From Megalonaias nervosa (taxonomy: Eukaryota > Mollusca > Bivalvia > Unionida > Unionidae): 64,000 bases of DNA. The DNA lies in contig JAECUM010012851.1 of NCBI GenBank assembly GCA_016617855.1, positions 16,684 through 80,683 of the forward strand, written 5' to 3'. Positions 46,336 to 59,725 of this stretch are shown piece by piece (positions within the stretch are counted from its first letter, which is position 1; every line of letters starts with the position of its first letter). A model generated the notes under the pieces. The model worked only from the letters and a program-made list of their open reading frames with translations. It was not told the DNA's origin and searched no databases. The position numbers and the translations under genes are program-made.

Positions 46336-46585
46336 TTACTGGTATGCCTGTTTTTCCATGACTATCATTTCCATGTTTGGCATTTCCACTAATTGTCATT
46401 TCTGCAACAGGCAGATGGTGATAAATTTAAAAATCTACTAAAAATTTATAAGTGAAATTAACTCTTAAGGTAGCAATAAGAAGTGATTTAGAACTGAAAT
46501 AGAAAGAGTGAAATAAAATCAAATTTAGACTTAATTAAATGAAATTCAAACAAAGATTTACAGTTAACAAAATTTAATTTGTAGG
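46336..46585 (+). repeat. Dispersed repeat, copy 1 (about 250 bp)
   Basis: GGTATGCCTGTTTTTCC, TCTGCTAATTGTCATT-like text and the run from AGTGAAATTAA to TTTACAGTTA match 55,247-55,470 in the same orientation and order. Confidence 0.65.
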
Positions 46586-49500
46586 TGGTATATAAAACTT
46601 AATCATTTATAATATTACATACATTTAAAAAAATCAAACCATATTTACAAAATCAGACATAGTTACTAGGATAGCATGGGTCAAGCTGGACTTGAATTTT
46701 TAGGGAGAAGTGACCTTAAGTGACTTTTCCTTTTGGACAGAACAGGAAGAAATGAGAGCTGAACAGGGAGAAGTGGGATCAAAGCATGACGAGCAATATT
46801 GTGTGTGTGTGTGTGTGTGTGTTGTTTTCATTCTCTTATTTGAATTATGCCCTCTATTTCCAAGTATGCATATTTGCATTTAACATTGCTTTTAAGCAAT
46901 ACTTTATATTCAAATAGAAAATTTTCTGAGCTCTATCTATATTATAAACACATCTGATGCATATTCATATGGAGTGTATTTTGGCAATATGACTTAAAAA
47001 GAGAACAACAGAAGCCATACACTGTAAAGAATTTTAACTGAGTAACTAGATTACAGTATTGTAAATGCAAGTTAGTACAAATTCTTAATCGACTACCCTT
47101 AATCAAGAATTTTTCTTTTTACTTTCTGAAAGTTCACTATAAACGGCAGTTGAAAGATTTCTAAACTTGTTTCAAATAACCCTTGTACCATGTACATGAG
47201 AGCAAATGCACACATCTTTCAGATCATACTGTTCATCCTAATTTCTTTGTTGCCGATAAAACCTTACCGTAAATGTTCATAGACAACACACCGAAGAATT
47301 AAAGTCAGTATATGAATGAAGTAAACGCTTTTATTCAACCAAACTGACACAGCTAACATGAAAGTGCATCTAGTTTTAGAAAGCGGGGTTTTCTTAATGC
47401 AACCACTCACTTTATAGCTTCGTTACAAAAAACAGTCTATTGATAGGATTGCAAATGTAAGGTTTTATTATTCGTCTACATACATGTAGTAACATTAGGC
47501 TTTGGTTAACTAGTATTTCTTCACTGTTTTCTTTTCTTCGTATTTTCAAAAAAAAGTAGTGAACTCAGAATACAACCTTGCCCATACAGCGTCTCTCAAA
47601 TTCCACAACAATGCATTGTCCCGTATGTTTCTGACCTAAGTAATTGCATTTTAAAGCTAAATCTTCAATAATGTAATATTTAGGTTCAGCTTTCTATGAA
47701 TTGTAAATTTTCCTGAATATCTTTGCCCAATGGTTTACAAAAAAGAGACAATCTAATAAAGTGGTAATCCCCAGACACAGTGATGTCTGCCATCATTTTG
47801 CCATGACTGATTCACTTACGGTTCCAAACTGATTTTTATGAAGAAAATAATGTACATATAGCAGTTAAAATATTCATGTTACCGATTCTATTCTTAAGGC
47901 ACAAACTTATTTACGTAAGTTTTAAGTTTCAAAACACAAGTTAATATGTTTTTATAATCAGAGGATAACTTGCAGAAATCAGGCAGTGATAGTTGCTAAC
48001 TTACTTTGGAAAGTGTTTATGGTCAATCAGCTATCAAAACACATGCCTGTGAATGCGCAAGAGTTTGTTTGTCGGCGCAACTGATATCAACACAAACTAT
48101 GTGATGGCTTGACGCCTACATTTCGCCTGGAGTTATAACATAACACTGGAACTAACCTGGCTAAGGCAAGGGAGCATCTCAAAAAGAACAGTCACCTAAT
48201 GTTCCTCTAAAATATCACAGGGTGAAGTCGTTTTTGCTGTCCTAGTAGAAGAAGGTGAAGTTTACATTTTTTAGGCAATTTAGTAGATCATTTACCATGA
48301 TAGCACGACCCCTGTGATAGATACTAAATGGGCTTGTGATGCAATAAAAAATGAAATTTTGAAGCATCTACAAATAATACAAGAATGAAATTTATCATGT
48401 GACATAACAAATCAAGCAATTTAAAGTTATTTGCATGTTAAATGCAAATAGTATGTTAAATGCCACTAATCAAGGCTATAATGTTAATGTTTCCTCTTTG
48501 GTATCATTGGCGAAGAGTGGCCACATGAAAGTTCTGCTTCTTGTACTTCTTAACAAATCTTTTTCATTGCTGATCAGCTGAAATTTGTTGCTGAGTTACT
48601 ACCACAGATGATTTCTCGTCCATAATGCAACTGAATAAGGTCCCAAACATCTTGATGGTGTTTGCTGACAATTGACCTATCGCCACTTGTCAATCATGCT
48701 GAGCCATTAACCAATCAACGAACGTAAATTAGACACACCTCAAGGCATTGCTTTCGTCCGCCATTTTCCTCTGACAAGCTGCCTGTGGCAATAATGAATT
48801 AATTATGATAAGTATATACAAATTTTGCAATGATTGGTTTCATTCTCGATCGATAAGGGTGAAAATAAGTCAGTGGAAGCCATGTAATTCTTACAGTCGA
48901 TATCCAGATCGTCTAAATAGAGGAATTAGATTTATTCTTCTCCCAAAACATAGACAAAACTTTGATGGATAAAGACTATTTTGTAGTCGCGTGTACGATC
49001 AGCTGAATATGGAAATAATTGATGACAATAACATGTTTCTTTGCCTAAAAGTATGTAGAAAACCATATCATGTTGATGGTTTGAAGATACAAACAAAAAA
49101 AGAAATTGAAATTGAAAATAGATACATGAACAAATGTTTCTAGAATACGTGTGGAGAACCCCCTAAATTTTGGGCTTTGATGTATATTCTTTTCTTGTAT
49201 GGATGTAGTGAACCCCATACTGCATTATTGAAAGTTTGAAAATTTTTACTTTAATGTTGGCTTGTCTTAAAAAAATAATGATTTATCGTCTCGATTTTTC
49301 AGACACTTGAGTGACTCTTTACTTTCTCATTGGTCTAAAGGATGGGTGGGGATACAAAAATGTTGTAATAATATAGAAATACAAAAACAATGGTTTCAGA
49401 TATTATCGTCCAATATATTAAGCATGCGTTTACATGTTTCCATCAACAGACATCATTGATAAACTATTCCATCTGATGAACAGTAGAACTTTAACATTAT

Positions 49501-51060
49501 TATAGACAACATTATACTTCTAACATTAATTATTTAGGATTTTGTTATTAATATTTAATTCGTTTACTTCCAAGGCAGCATAAACATAAGCCAGATAAGA
49601 TTAATAAGGATGCGATTATATACTAAATACATTAGCATTTTTGGAAGCGAATTTCATTTTGCATTAATAATTTCTCCAACAAATTTAAAACTGATTTTAT
49701 TACTTACTGAAATAAAACACTTACGTTATTACTATACGAACTTGAACTACAAATATAAATATTGTCTACTACAGTATAATTTATGCAACTTTTGTAATTT
49801 TAGGAATAATACAAATCATTTTTAATAAATATATCACTTAAACTGAAACATATTTCCTTGCCCAATACTGCTTGTTTGTCGGAGGTCAGCGGGTGGTCAT
49901 GTCACGTGAGTCAGTAGGTGGAGCGATCTATCATCTCGCGTAAGGTCAATTCTGTTTATACGACTGTGAGCCTTGGCGAGCAAACCTGGATATTATTCAA
50001 CTCGTTTCATAAATTCAATATTAAATCATTACCCATTTGAGATCATCTATTTAAATTTCACTGATATTATTAGAGACCATTTAAGATGTTCTGGATGCAG
50101 TTAGTGCATGTATCAATAATAAAAACTATGCCTTCTTGGGCAAGTGGATTATAAGTCAGTACAAGTGATTAAGAGATTTGCTATGGGCTAGTGTCTCCAA
50201 AATTCTTTAAGCAGTGGAATAATTGGATAACAGTTAACATCATGGTCTTGGTTGAAAATGTGAAATATTTTATGCAGCAAACACAGAATAAAAAAGGAGC
50301 ATGGTAATTTTCCTCCAACAAGGGCACTTTAAACTAAAATAAAGCAATTTAAACATGTATATCACTCTCAAATGAGCACCTTCTGCATTTCCGCTTGGGT
50401 AGGCTGATAAATCAGCCCCTCACCCATGACGATATTGATTTTGGGTTTCAGTATCAACATAGATTGATGGGTTCAGGTTGGGGTAGATTTATTGGACAAC
50501 CACTTGGGTTGTGCTACAACCGCTACCTCTAGACCAACAAGTAGGTCTCTGCATTTTTTTTCTTCTGACAGCAGAGACCAATGATATCAGGCCATATTCC
50601 ATAATGATGTTTTAAGCTGTTTTAGCCTCCCATCACTTCTGACTATCAGATGCTCGCCAGTAATTAATAAAATTATTTCGAGTGACCTTGGTACATGTAT
50701 GTGGATGGTAGTAAAATCCCTCTCCTTTGGACCCACACTGAATTAAATCTTTCAGAACACTTACTTTTTTAGTATTAATCCCTGTTAGAACAGAACACCG
50801 AAGCATACATTGATTAATGACCTTTTTTAAATTGCTGATGCATGCATGAAAAGCAGCATCACCCCAAGGCAAGAATAATGCCTGGAAATCTTATGAGGAC
50901 TATATCACTAGGAAGTGACCAATGTTAAAGATGGAGCTGCAGTTAGGTCCAGCCATCTTGGCAGAATTGAGAGAGGGAGAGAGAAAGAGAGAGAGATGTC
51001 ATGTTGGAAATTCGAGAAAAAATGATAAATAAATTTTAAAAAATGAAAACTATAATGAGA
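46586..51060. other. Unassigned host DNA
   Basis: A (GT)n run lies at 46,799-46,821. Slightly GC-richer stretches at 48,730-48,790 and 49,870-49,990 look like possible gene starts, but no exon can be defined. No mobile element is recognised. Confidence 0.35.
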
Positions 51061-51119
51061 TAACAAAATATGCTATAATAGTAATAATAATAATAATAAT
51101 TCAAGTTTATTTTTGTTAT

Positions 51120-52690
51120 TAATAGCAGAGTGTAACAATATTAAGTTCTATGTTTGTTGCACAAATATCCAACTGTGCATATTCTGATGAAACACTATCT
51201 GATATGTTTAAAACTGCAACTTATTAGCATGTAAACAACTCTGTGATACTGTTGAAGTTACTTCTCTCTCTGAGGCTCGTCAAGTGTCTAATATGTCAAT
51301 GACTTCTTGTACATGTGTAAATCAGTCTCATATTTAGCAGTCTGATGTTTCCAACTCTTCTACATGTGGTCATGGTACTACAGATGAGTCTTATATGTTA
51401 TGTTCTTTATGTGTTTATGTAAATAATCAAGGTGATGAAAAGAATCATGTCAAGTCTAAAAACAATATATTGTTTCATGAAACTGTCCTGTGTTTGGTCT
51501 CCTCAAAAGAGGTCTGCATGTAGTCAACATAATGATCTAACACATCCTCTCTAAACTGAATGAGATTAAATTAATGTTACAGCAAACTAGATCAGTCAAT
51601 ATTCTGGGTCTAAGTGAAAACATACTCTCTGAGTATTAATAAATCCTCTGGTTTGGATGGTATTGGTCCATGAATTCTTAAAACTGCTGCACCAGTAATA
51701 ACAAAGTCATTAACGCATATCATAAAAGTATAATGAGTGGTAATTTTCCCGATACCATGACGTGCAAAGGTTACACCTATCTTTAAGAAAGAAGAAAAGG
51801 AGGATCCTGGGAATTACAGACCAATATCCATTCTATCTATATTATCAAAATTATTTGAAAAGCAAGTAGCTATGCAAGTCTATGAATTTTTTAAAACTTA
51901 CTCTCTATTTCTTAAGGCACAATCTGAATTTAGAAAGTACCACTCATGCCAAACAGAACTTATCAAATCAACAGATCTTTGGCTACAAGAAAAGGACAAT
52001 GGTTCTATGACTGGGATTGTTTTCCTAGACTTCAAGAAAGCCTTTGATCTTGTTGATCATGAAATTCTGCTACAAAAGATGAACTGTTACAGGTTTGACA
52101 ATCCTTTAAACTGGTTTAGGTCATACCTAAACCAAAGGTCTCAACAAGTAAGCACTGACAATATTAGCTTAATTCATTCAAGGGTCCCTCAAGACTCTGT
52201 TTTAGGTCCTCTCCTGTTCCTATCTAAATAAATAATCTACCATTAAATAATGAATCCACAAGTACAAATTTGTTTGCAGATGATGCAACCTTAAATACAT
52301 CTTGATCTGATACTGAAGTTATCCAAAACAGATTAGATTCAGACCTTATTAGAGTGCAAAATAGGATGGTAATTAATGAAGGCAAGACAAAATGTATGAT
52401 TTTAGGTACATCAAAAAAGCTACACAATTTAGGGAACCCAGAACTATCTCTTCCAATAAATAGTCATCAGTTAGAAAATGTCAAAATGCTTGTAGGTGTG
52501 TCTGTAGATAATAATTTACAATGGGATGACCATACTGATAAGCTTTGTAAAACACTATCATCTAAAATTGCCGTACTCAGTAGAATCAAGAAATATTTAC
52601 CTATAGAAGCTAGCAATCTATACTACAATTAATATATTCTTCCAACAATGGATTACTGTTCAACTGTATAGGGAAACTGCCAAATCCACT
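51120..52690 (+). mobile_element. Third LINE copy, internally deleted and broken
   Basis: The 5' part near 51,510-51,625 encodes an endonuclease start like the split LINE (LNEIKLMLQQTR, ILGLSEN). It then jumps directly to RT text (NKSSGLDGIGP, near 51,640). RT continues as FLDFKKAFDLVDHEILLQKM and VPQDSVLGPLL, and after a break as INEGKTKCMILG and VGVSVDNNLQWDDH. It is the same family as the LINE at 37,660-41,790, on the opposite strand. A (TAA)n run lies just upstream at 51,078-51,100. Confidence 0.82.
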
Positions 52691-53013
52691 ATCAGTAATG
52701 TCAGAAGAAAAAAAAGTGGAGACCTACTTGTACCTCATACCAGCAAGGATAGATAAAGTCATTACAAGGGTACACGGCTAAATTTTACTGGTACAAATGA
52801 TAGTAAACTAATCTATGAATGCATGGTTTATCACTTCCTCAGAGTGGTGAAAATTATGTTGTAAACAATACTTTAAAGTAAGAAAATTAAACTAATTAGT
52901 TTCCGACCTTTAACTGCAGCTACATTTGTAATGGACAGCATCAGAAGTCAACACCATGATAATATATTTTGTTCCATGCATCACAAATTTTATCCTATTT
53001 TAAAATTATCTCA

Positions 53014-53108
53014 TCAGCATCATTAAATGTAGCTAAAAGTACCTAATTTGTTTCACACAAAGTATTTAAAATGAATTAGGTACTTTTAGCTACATTTAAT
53101 GATGCTGA
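53014..53108. repeat. Perfect 35-bp inverted repeat with 25-base spacer
   Basis: The arms at 53,014-53,048 and 53,074-53,108 are exact complements, starting TCAGCATCATTAAATGTAGC and meeting at a spacer that starts TGTTTCACAC. No terminal target duplication or ORF accompanies it. Confidence 0.93.
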
Positions 53109-53521
53109 CTTGAACATTTACCAACTTACAGATTAGATAAAACATAGTGTAATCCCATTCCAATATAGTCACTCTCAGTCACCAATTTAATCCACACACA
53201 ATTAACAATTCTGGTTCAGAGTTTGCTTATAAAGCAAATAATTAAAGTATTTCCAAGCACCACATAAAATGTTTAGTTTTAGTGGCTAAGTGTGAGTGCA
53301 AGCTTGCAACTTCAGCATGTTTAATTGCATGACGTACAGTCATCTATAAACAGAAACCAGCAAAAGCCAAACCAAGACAGACCCCAAGCAAACAAACACA
53401 TGGTTATTAATTTGTTTTGAAGTGTAAATAAAGCACCAATGGTATACCAAAGCAAACAAAAATCCATAACAAAGAAATATCTCGATATTCAAGCATTTAT
53501 TTCACAACTCAGTGATGGTTT

Positions 53522-54080
53522 TCAAGTCCAATTGCAACTGATTTCATTTAGTGTCAACACTGACGCATGGAACTGAAACATGTATTTGCCTGCTGAAATG
53601 GAAACTCCTTGTTTCTTAATTTCTTTGTAGTAGTTCCCGATTTCTCCGCCCTTGAATTTGAAATATGTGCAATAGAAAGCAAACAAGACATCAATAAGTA
53701 ATCCTTTGAAGTTGGGACTTTATGTTCGTCTTCATCTGCAGCACCTGTACTGGGAACAGGAGTAGATTTATCATTAGTACTTTAAAAAATGAACTTACTG
53801 ATCAATGTGCCATGATTACAGACTCTTGAACACAAATGGAATAAAGCAGAAAGTTACTGCCTGGATTAATGCGCTTTAATTTGTTTTGCTTCACCTTGAA
53901 TCAGATATTAAACCTTTGCAATCCAGAGAGATAAATGGTTCTCCTTCTGGTGATGTGTTGATGTTGTCAATCACCGGATCAAAGTCGGCATGGCAGGGTC
54001 ATAGTACTACAAGTGAATGAAAAGAATAAGTCTGCTTCTTATAGATTATGATGTTGAGACAGTTAACTTTCTCGACTTCA
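53522..54080 (-). pseudogene. Unidentified exon-like coding remnant, part of a dispersed repeat
   Basis: On the minus strand one frame around 53,990-53,895 encodes HADFDPVIDNINTSPEGE and ends at donor-like AAG|GTGAAG, with a TGA upstream near 54,000. A second stretch (53,727-53,522) encodes GLLIDVLFAFYCTYFKFKGG and KGGEIGNYYKEIKKQG and ends at a TGA. Its upstream continuation is one frame away (VPSTGAADEDEHKVP). The part at 53,960-54,075 has a relative at 37,530-37,650. I do not recognise the family; a decayed transposon gene or duplicated host gene is possible. Confidence 0.35.
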
Positions 54081-54231
54081 AAGATGTTTTACAGATTGTC
54101 GGTACATGAACACTAACTGAGAGCCTCATCTTATTCCAGTATTGAGGCAAATTTAATTGGTAAAAACAAGCACATACCGGTGTAATGGAACCTCTGTTCT
54201 TATTTCATTGTGAATTGTTGTTGTTGCTGCT

Positions 54232-54232
<1 letters not shown>

Positions 54233-54323
<91 letters not shown>
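54233..54323. repeat. (TAA)n-(TTA)n palindrome, about 90 bp
   Basis: About 47 bases of TAA repeat switch at 54,280/54,281 to about 43 bases of TTA repeat, giving a near-perfect self-complementary hairpin. Confidence 0.95.
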
Positions 54324-54689
54324 CAAACTACACAAATTATTAGTTGACACTTATTGACACGGGGCAGTCACTTTTTGAGAACATTAATGTACATTAATGT
54401 TTTAATATTTAAACTAGAAAAAAATTATGTTATATTTAAAATAAACAAAATTTACCATACCCAGCCCAGTGTATCCCCTAGGGATGCAAGACTGAGAGTC
54501 AAAAACCTCCTTGGTGTCAAAAGTAAAAAATAAACTTTGGTATCAAAAATGGGGGTCAAATTAAAAATTTGGGGGTCTCTGAAGTGCAAATAAGGGTAAA
54601 GGGAAACACTGCCCAGCCATTGGCTACCAAGAAAATTCATATTCAAAATGAAAATCCCTTTAATCATGTCTGCTTAACTCAGTGTAAAA

Positions 54690-54840
54690 ACAATTATCCC
54701 ACAAGTATGCACATATTGCCTTGAGTACAGTTACAACAAAGAACTTCTTAACACATCACCATAAGGTGTGCACATACTCACTGCCTTGAGTACATTTATG
54801 ACACAGAACTTCTTTATACATCACCATATGGTGTTTATCT
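54690..54840 (+). repeat. Tandem duplication of about 75 bp
   Basis: GCCTTGAGTACAGTTAC and CACATCACCATAAGGTG in the first copy recur as GCCTTGAGTACATTTATGAC and CATCACCATATGGTG in the second. Confidence 0.7.
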
Positions 54841-55246
54841 GTGGACAAAAAGAACAGCCTGAGCGAAATCATCAAGCATATAAATGACCTTTATTGTGAA
54901 AAAGACAAAAAGAAGCATTTTTTAAATAGTGGAAAAGGGCAAGCTGTTGGAAAAAAGACCTGATGGGATGTAAAAAGCAAATGGCTAGTAATGGGAAATA
55001 AAACAGTTTGGCATGACACCATCTTAAAATGGCTTATGGGAAACCCTATAAAATGTGTGGTCGTCCCTCGATCAAACAGTTCTAAAACTATCAAGCTCAA
55101 ATGTTTTCTATCACATATGTATACTGTATTTTTGAGACATTTCTTTTACCTGTCATTTTAATGTATTATAAGCAACTAATACTATAAGAACTAACATACA
55201 TACAGACAAAATATGCCCTCACCGCATTCATGGCAGGCATAAAAGA

Positions 55247-55470
55247 AGGTATGCCTGTTTTTCCGCAACTGGCATTTCTGTACCGGCATTTTCCATGTTC
55301 AACATTTCTGCTAATTGTCATTCTGTGATAGGCAGATTCATGACAAATAAAAGAATTGAAAGAAAATCAAAAGGTGAAATTAAATCTTAAGAAGGCAGTA
55401 AGAAAAGAAAAAAATTTAGGTTTAATTAAATGAACCTCAAAGATTTACAGTTAGAACATTTAATTTCTAG
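55247..55470 (+). repeat. Dispersed repeat, copy 2
   Basis: It is the same segment as 46,336-46,585, from GGTATGCCTGTTTTTCC to TTTACAGTTAGAAC, with moderate divergence. Confidence 0.65.
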
Positions 55471-58027
55471 CAAATGCTGTTGTCTGTTTGTGATGACTTT
55501 CATAATAATTGTTATAGAAAAATGCATATTATGTTCACTTCATGCATTAATTAGCAGCAATTCTTTAAGGTTACTTTCACTCTGCACCCTTTCATTCACA
55601 GATTTATTCATAGTACACAGCTGGCATTATAATAACTTTGATTATAATTATTATAGATCAAAAGGATTTGCCATTTGGTTCCAAAGTCGTAGTCTCACCT
55701 CTGTGTTTACTTTATGCATCAATTAACACCAACTAATACCTCCCTCAGATAGGGACAAAGCTGACGGTTGTTTTCATTATCATTTTCATAATAATTATTG
55801 GACATTAAAAGAATTAATTCAGTTTGCTTAACTGCCCTAATCTCACTTCATGCAATAATTAGAAACAATGTTTTTTTGTTTATTTGCACTTTGCTTGTTT
55901 GTTTTATCTACTCATACTTTCTGCCTGATTTTGATAATAATTAGTGCACATTTTATGGATTTGCTACTTTGCTAAATTGCAGAAATCTTGATTTTATATT
56001 TACTTAACACATTAAACTAGCAATATTTTAGTTTTGTACTTGCACATAGCACTCATCTATTCATATAAACGTTGTCACATAATTAATTGCTGATGTGGAG
56101 GTCACGGAAGTTCATCGGCATAGAAATTTCATTTGTAAAAATGCAATCGCTGAAGCTATGGGTGTGAAAATGCCTGTTGCAGAAAAACTGGTCAACCTAA
56201 AAGATAGCCCTTCCAATATAAATACACAACACTACCATATCCTCAGTGTTATGGAGCCAAAAAGTGATTAACTAATATCAAAACTGACACATTCCTTTTC
56301 CTTTTCATCAAGGATAATATTTTCTACACGTGCAATATTAATACCATGAAAGTTGATAAATATAAATAAATCTTATGCAGAAATTTCCTTTTATTTAAAA
56401 ACTGGGAGTCAAGGACTCCTGGCTCCAAAAAATGGAGAGTCCAAAAGGAAAATCCTGAGACTCCAACCAAATCATGAAGACCCAGTTCCAGCGTAAGAAT
56501 TACATATTTTCTTTGACTTTATATCATTTAACAATTTTTAGTATAAAATAAACATGATACAAGTTTTTAATGTTGTACTGCACTGAGACAGACATATTTT
56601 GTACCTGCATTGGAGAGGTATAAAAAGGATCCAAAGAAAATATATCTGCACTGTGATGTTGTGAATAGAATCATTTTGTTGCAAAAAGAGTTACACTGCT
56701 GTCAGGCATTTCTATGCACGTAAGGTTTCCGTCACCAATATTGAAGCAAAACGCATACTGAATTCAACCGATTGATGAAAATAAAATACTGCAATGCTTA
56801 TCATTTGAAAAGAGGCAATTGTCACCAGAATATTCTGTTCAAAATAATATTAATTTTGGACACACGGGATACCACCCCTGTGTTTTCATGATTCATGATA
56901 TGTCTGCCTATTCTGCGCATAGCTCTGTAAAGATGTAATGTTTATTCATCGAGCCATGGAAATGAAATACATTACTTTGGACTTTTTCTGTCAGCATTTC
57001 AGTCAAGTAATTAGGTCAGGTTTATGGTTGGCTTTACAAATTTCAACGTAACAATGCCAATAAATGGCAAGAGATATTAAGCAAACTAAACCGATATAAA
57101 GAAAATGAGTAAAGTTCAACATTTTATAAAAAATAAGCTGTTATGTTAAAGAGAAACAACAATGAATAGGATGTAATGTGTTTACAACATCTCATTTATA
57201 GGGAAAAAAATTACTAACAAATTCAGAAACAGACTATACACCCAGAAATTTCTTGAAAATCCCATTCTAGCGGCAAGTTGACATTTTGGATAGCAGACGA
57301 TTTTGTATGTGTGGGACAACTTCTTGCAAAATAGGAAACTTGGATTAAAATGCAGTATTGTTCTGAAGTATACATGTCCATCTTTTATTTAATGTATTTA
57401 TTTGTATGATTCAAAAAGATACATAGTAAATAGGATTTTCTGGGTTACCAGTTCAAGAAGATCATGGAGTGGGTCTTCATGTTGACATTTAGAAATTACA
57501 TTTTATTATACATTCAGGGTAGAATTGTGGGATATTTCTGTATACTTTATGAATATCACTTCCGTAATTAAAGGACGATCGTTCTTTTTTTATACAAATT
57601 GGATATGCGACCAAATACAACATGTAATCCAATGTTGGCAGGAATGTCATATCGTTGTGCAGAATTACCCGACATACAGAATTGGCCAACATGGTGGTAT
57701 GTGTTGATTAAAATGTATAGAGAAAAAAATTGTAAGGGCAGATACAGAGATAACCAGAGACTGTCAAGGCATTTTAGAGTTCTAAATGTGAGAATTGTGA
57801 TACATGTATGTATAAACAACAATTCATCATGATATTTGACAATGTTAAGTGTACCAGCATTAGAATTTCCAATCATTTTCTATATGCTGATATGAAAAGA
57901 TAGCTTATTTTCAATTTGTTGATGTCTCTTTTTAAGGGTCACTCACACTTACCTCACTTAGGACCTCAAGACACACATTTTTTCATTTAAGATCATCCCA
58001 ATTTTGTCTGGGAATATGGCAGGTACG

Positions 58028-58098
<71 letters not shown>

Positions 58099-58540
58099 TT
58101 GGTCCTTAATAAATGGTCGCTGCCCTTGAGACAAAAATTAATTTCTACATTTCAACTCATTGCAGTCTACCGTCCACTGTTTATACATCACAAAATGGTC
58201 TCGTCGTATGTAATATATAACCTTCACTATTACCTCTGACTGGTGAAGAACAAAGCTGCACATTTAATTACCTGCAATAAATCGATGACCCAATACTGTA
58301 CCCGACACCTGTCATGCTTCACTGCTGCTTGTGATAACTGGATACTCACCAATTACCGACAGTCCTGAGTGTTGCTTTTCCACCGAATTCTACATTTAAT
58401 TTCCCGCTGAATTTAATTCTTTGCATCTAGATTGTTCGTTATTGTATGTCTTGGTGCTTTCATGTGTCGAAGAATGTTACTTGGTAACTTGCATATATCA
58501 CTAGAGTACTAACGGACACGAAAGCTCACCTGTTTAGTTA
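55471..58540. other. Unassigned DNA with a long (TA)n tract
   Basis: A TA run of about 65 bases occupies 58,030-58,094. The overlapping ORFs around 57,489-57,876 show no protein-like features. Confidence 0.4.
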
Positions 58541-58630
58541 GTATTGGGTTCCAACTTGGAATAACTCAACTATTCGGAATCCCTAGTTATTGCACTCTTT
58601 CTCAAGAAATTTAGTGTCTGTGTCAAGCGA

Positions 58631-58637
58631 TATAAAT
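58631..58637 (+). promoter_or_regulatory. TATA box candidate
   Basis: GATATAAATAG lies about 35-40 bases upstream of an ATG in good context (ACATGG) that opens an exon-like frame. A related upstream block occurs inverted at 61,440-61,560. Confidence 0.4.
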
Positions 58638-58670
58638 AGACCGAGCGGCTGGTTTTGTAATTTGACGTAC

Positions 58671-58936
58671 ATGGCCGAATTGTCGCACACGTCGGAAATT
58701 GAAGATAAGTAAGTGGTTTTGTATCAGTTCCATTAGTGTCTTTGCAATGGAAGATGTTAATACAGACATTTTTTAAAAATTCTTTTTGCAGGGAAAAATA
58801 TGTGAATAATAAGACAACCAAGGCCTGGAATAATCAAGTCAGTAATCATTGTAACAAAGCATTATATTGTGTGGTGGGAAAGAGGAGGAAGAGTAATTTT
58901 TTATCTCTTTTTGTGCTGACTTTTGTCAATGATTAT
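58671..58936 (+). CDS. Candidate 5' exons of an unidentified gene, cut by an LTR
   Basis: ATG 58,671 opens MAELSHTSEIED before a consensus donor GTAAGT (58,709). After 83 bases an acceptor TCTTTTTGCAG leads, in frame, to EKYVNNKTTKAWNNQVS, which resembles the N-terminal helix start of some recombinase-like host proteins. The frame then runs into the solo LTR at 58,938. This is a weak call based on splice signals and a TATA box. Confidence 0.33.
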
Positions 58937-58937
58937 A

Positions 58938-59725
58938 TGTTATGTATATTTAATTTTTTTTTTTTGTGATTGACCGTTGTCCATAATATAGGGTAGGCAT
59001 TTGGGCCTATCTGTCTAAAGTCTTTTTTTATAAACAACATATTGGATAGCTAATTTTTGTCTATGGTTGTAGATTAAGATTATTATAACTATTTGTGAGT
59101 AAACATGTTTACTTGTTTGAGTTCTAGACAAAGCCCTCATTCTGACCTTAGAAAATTCTAAACAAATTATGTTTAGAGTTTCATGGAAATTTTCATTAAG
59201 ATGATCCCCATCTTGGTTATCATATTGTGTCTTATGTTTCTGAGTAAAGGAGAAGTAAATAGAAATTCTAAATTCCTGTCTTTAACTTCAGCTGTGTTCA
59301 GTTTTTCATTTGAGAGGATTTGTTTTTTTAAATTAGCACTAGAATTACAAAGTGCTTAATGATACTTTCTAATAAAACCACTATTTTGGGTTTATCATGA
59401 ATTCATGTAGAGACGTTTTGAATTATATCATTGTGATGCATCAAGACTGTTAGCACATCAACACTCTTCTAGGCTATTGGTACATCAGCTTTTTCAAGAT
59501 TAGAATTCATTTTGGAAAACTGCTGGAATTCAGTCACAATATTCTAACTGTTTGGACTTGTGATAGAACTGTTTGGACCATTTGGGATTTTAATTCACAA
59601 TACTGTAAGTTCTTTTAAAATTTTCACTTTGTATTCGAGGGAAATAAAAAAAATTTTTTTTAATTTTACAAAACTTTTGGTTTTCACTCTTTTCTGTTAC
59701 AGAGTTTAAGATCATAGTCATAACA
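58938..59725 (+). mobile_element. Solo LTR, same family as 42,964-43,870
   Basis: It begins TGTTATGTATATTTAAT and ends ATCATAGTCATAACA. The 3' portion (TTCGAGGGAAATAAA, TTTTACAAAACTTTTGG, CACTCTTTTCTGTTAC) parallels the other LTRs. Flanks (TTATA and GTACC) do not match, so no target duplication is seen. Confidence 0.75.

Noticed and set aside
54153..54350. Poly-Ile/poly-Leu ORF on the minus strand
   Set aside because: It is a translation of the TAA/TTA palindrome.
57489..57876. Four overlapping ORFs on both strands
   Set aside because: No domain, no splice pattern and mutual overlap; likely chance openness.
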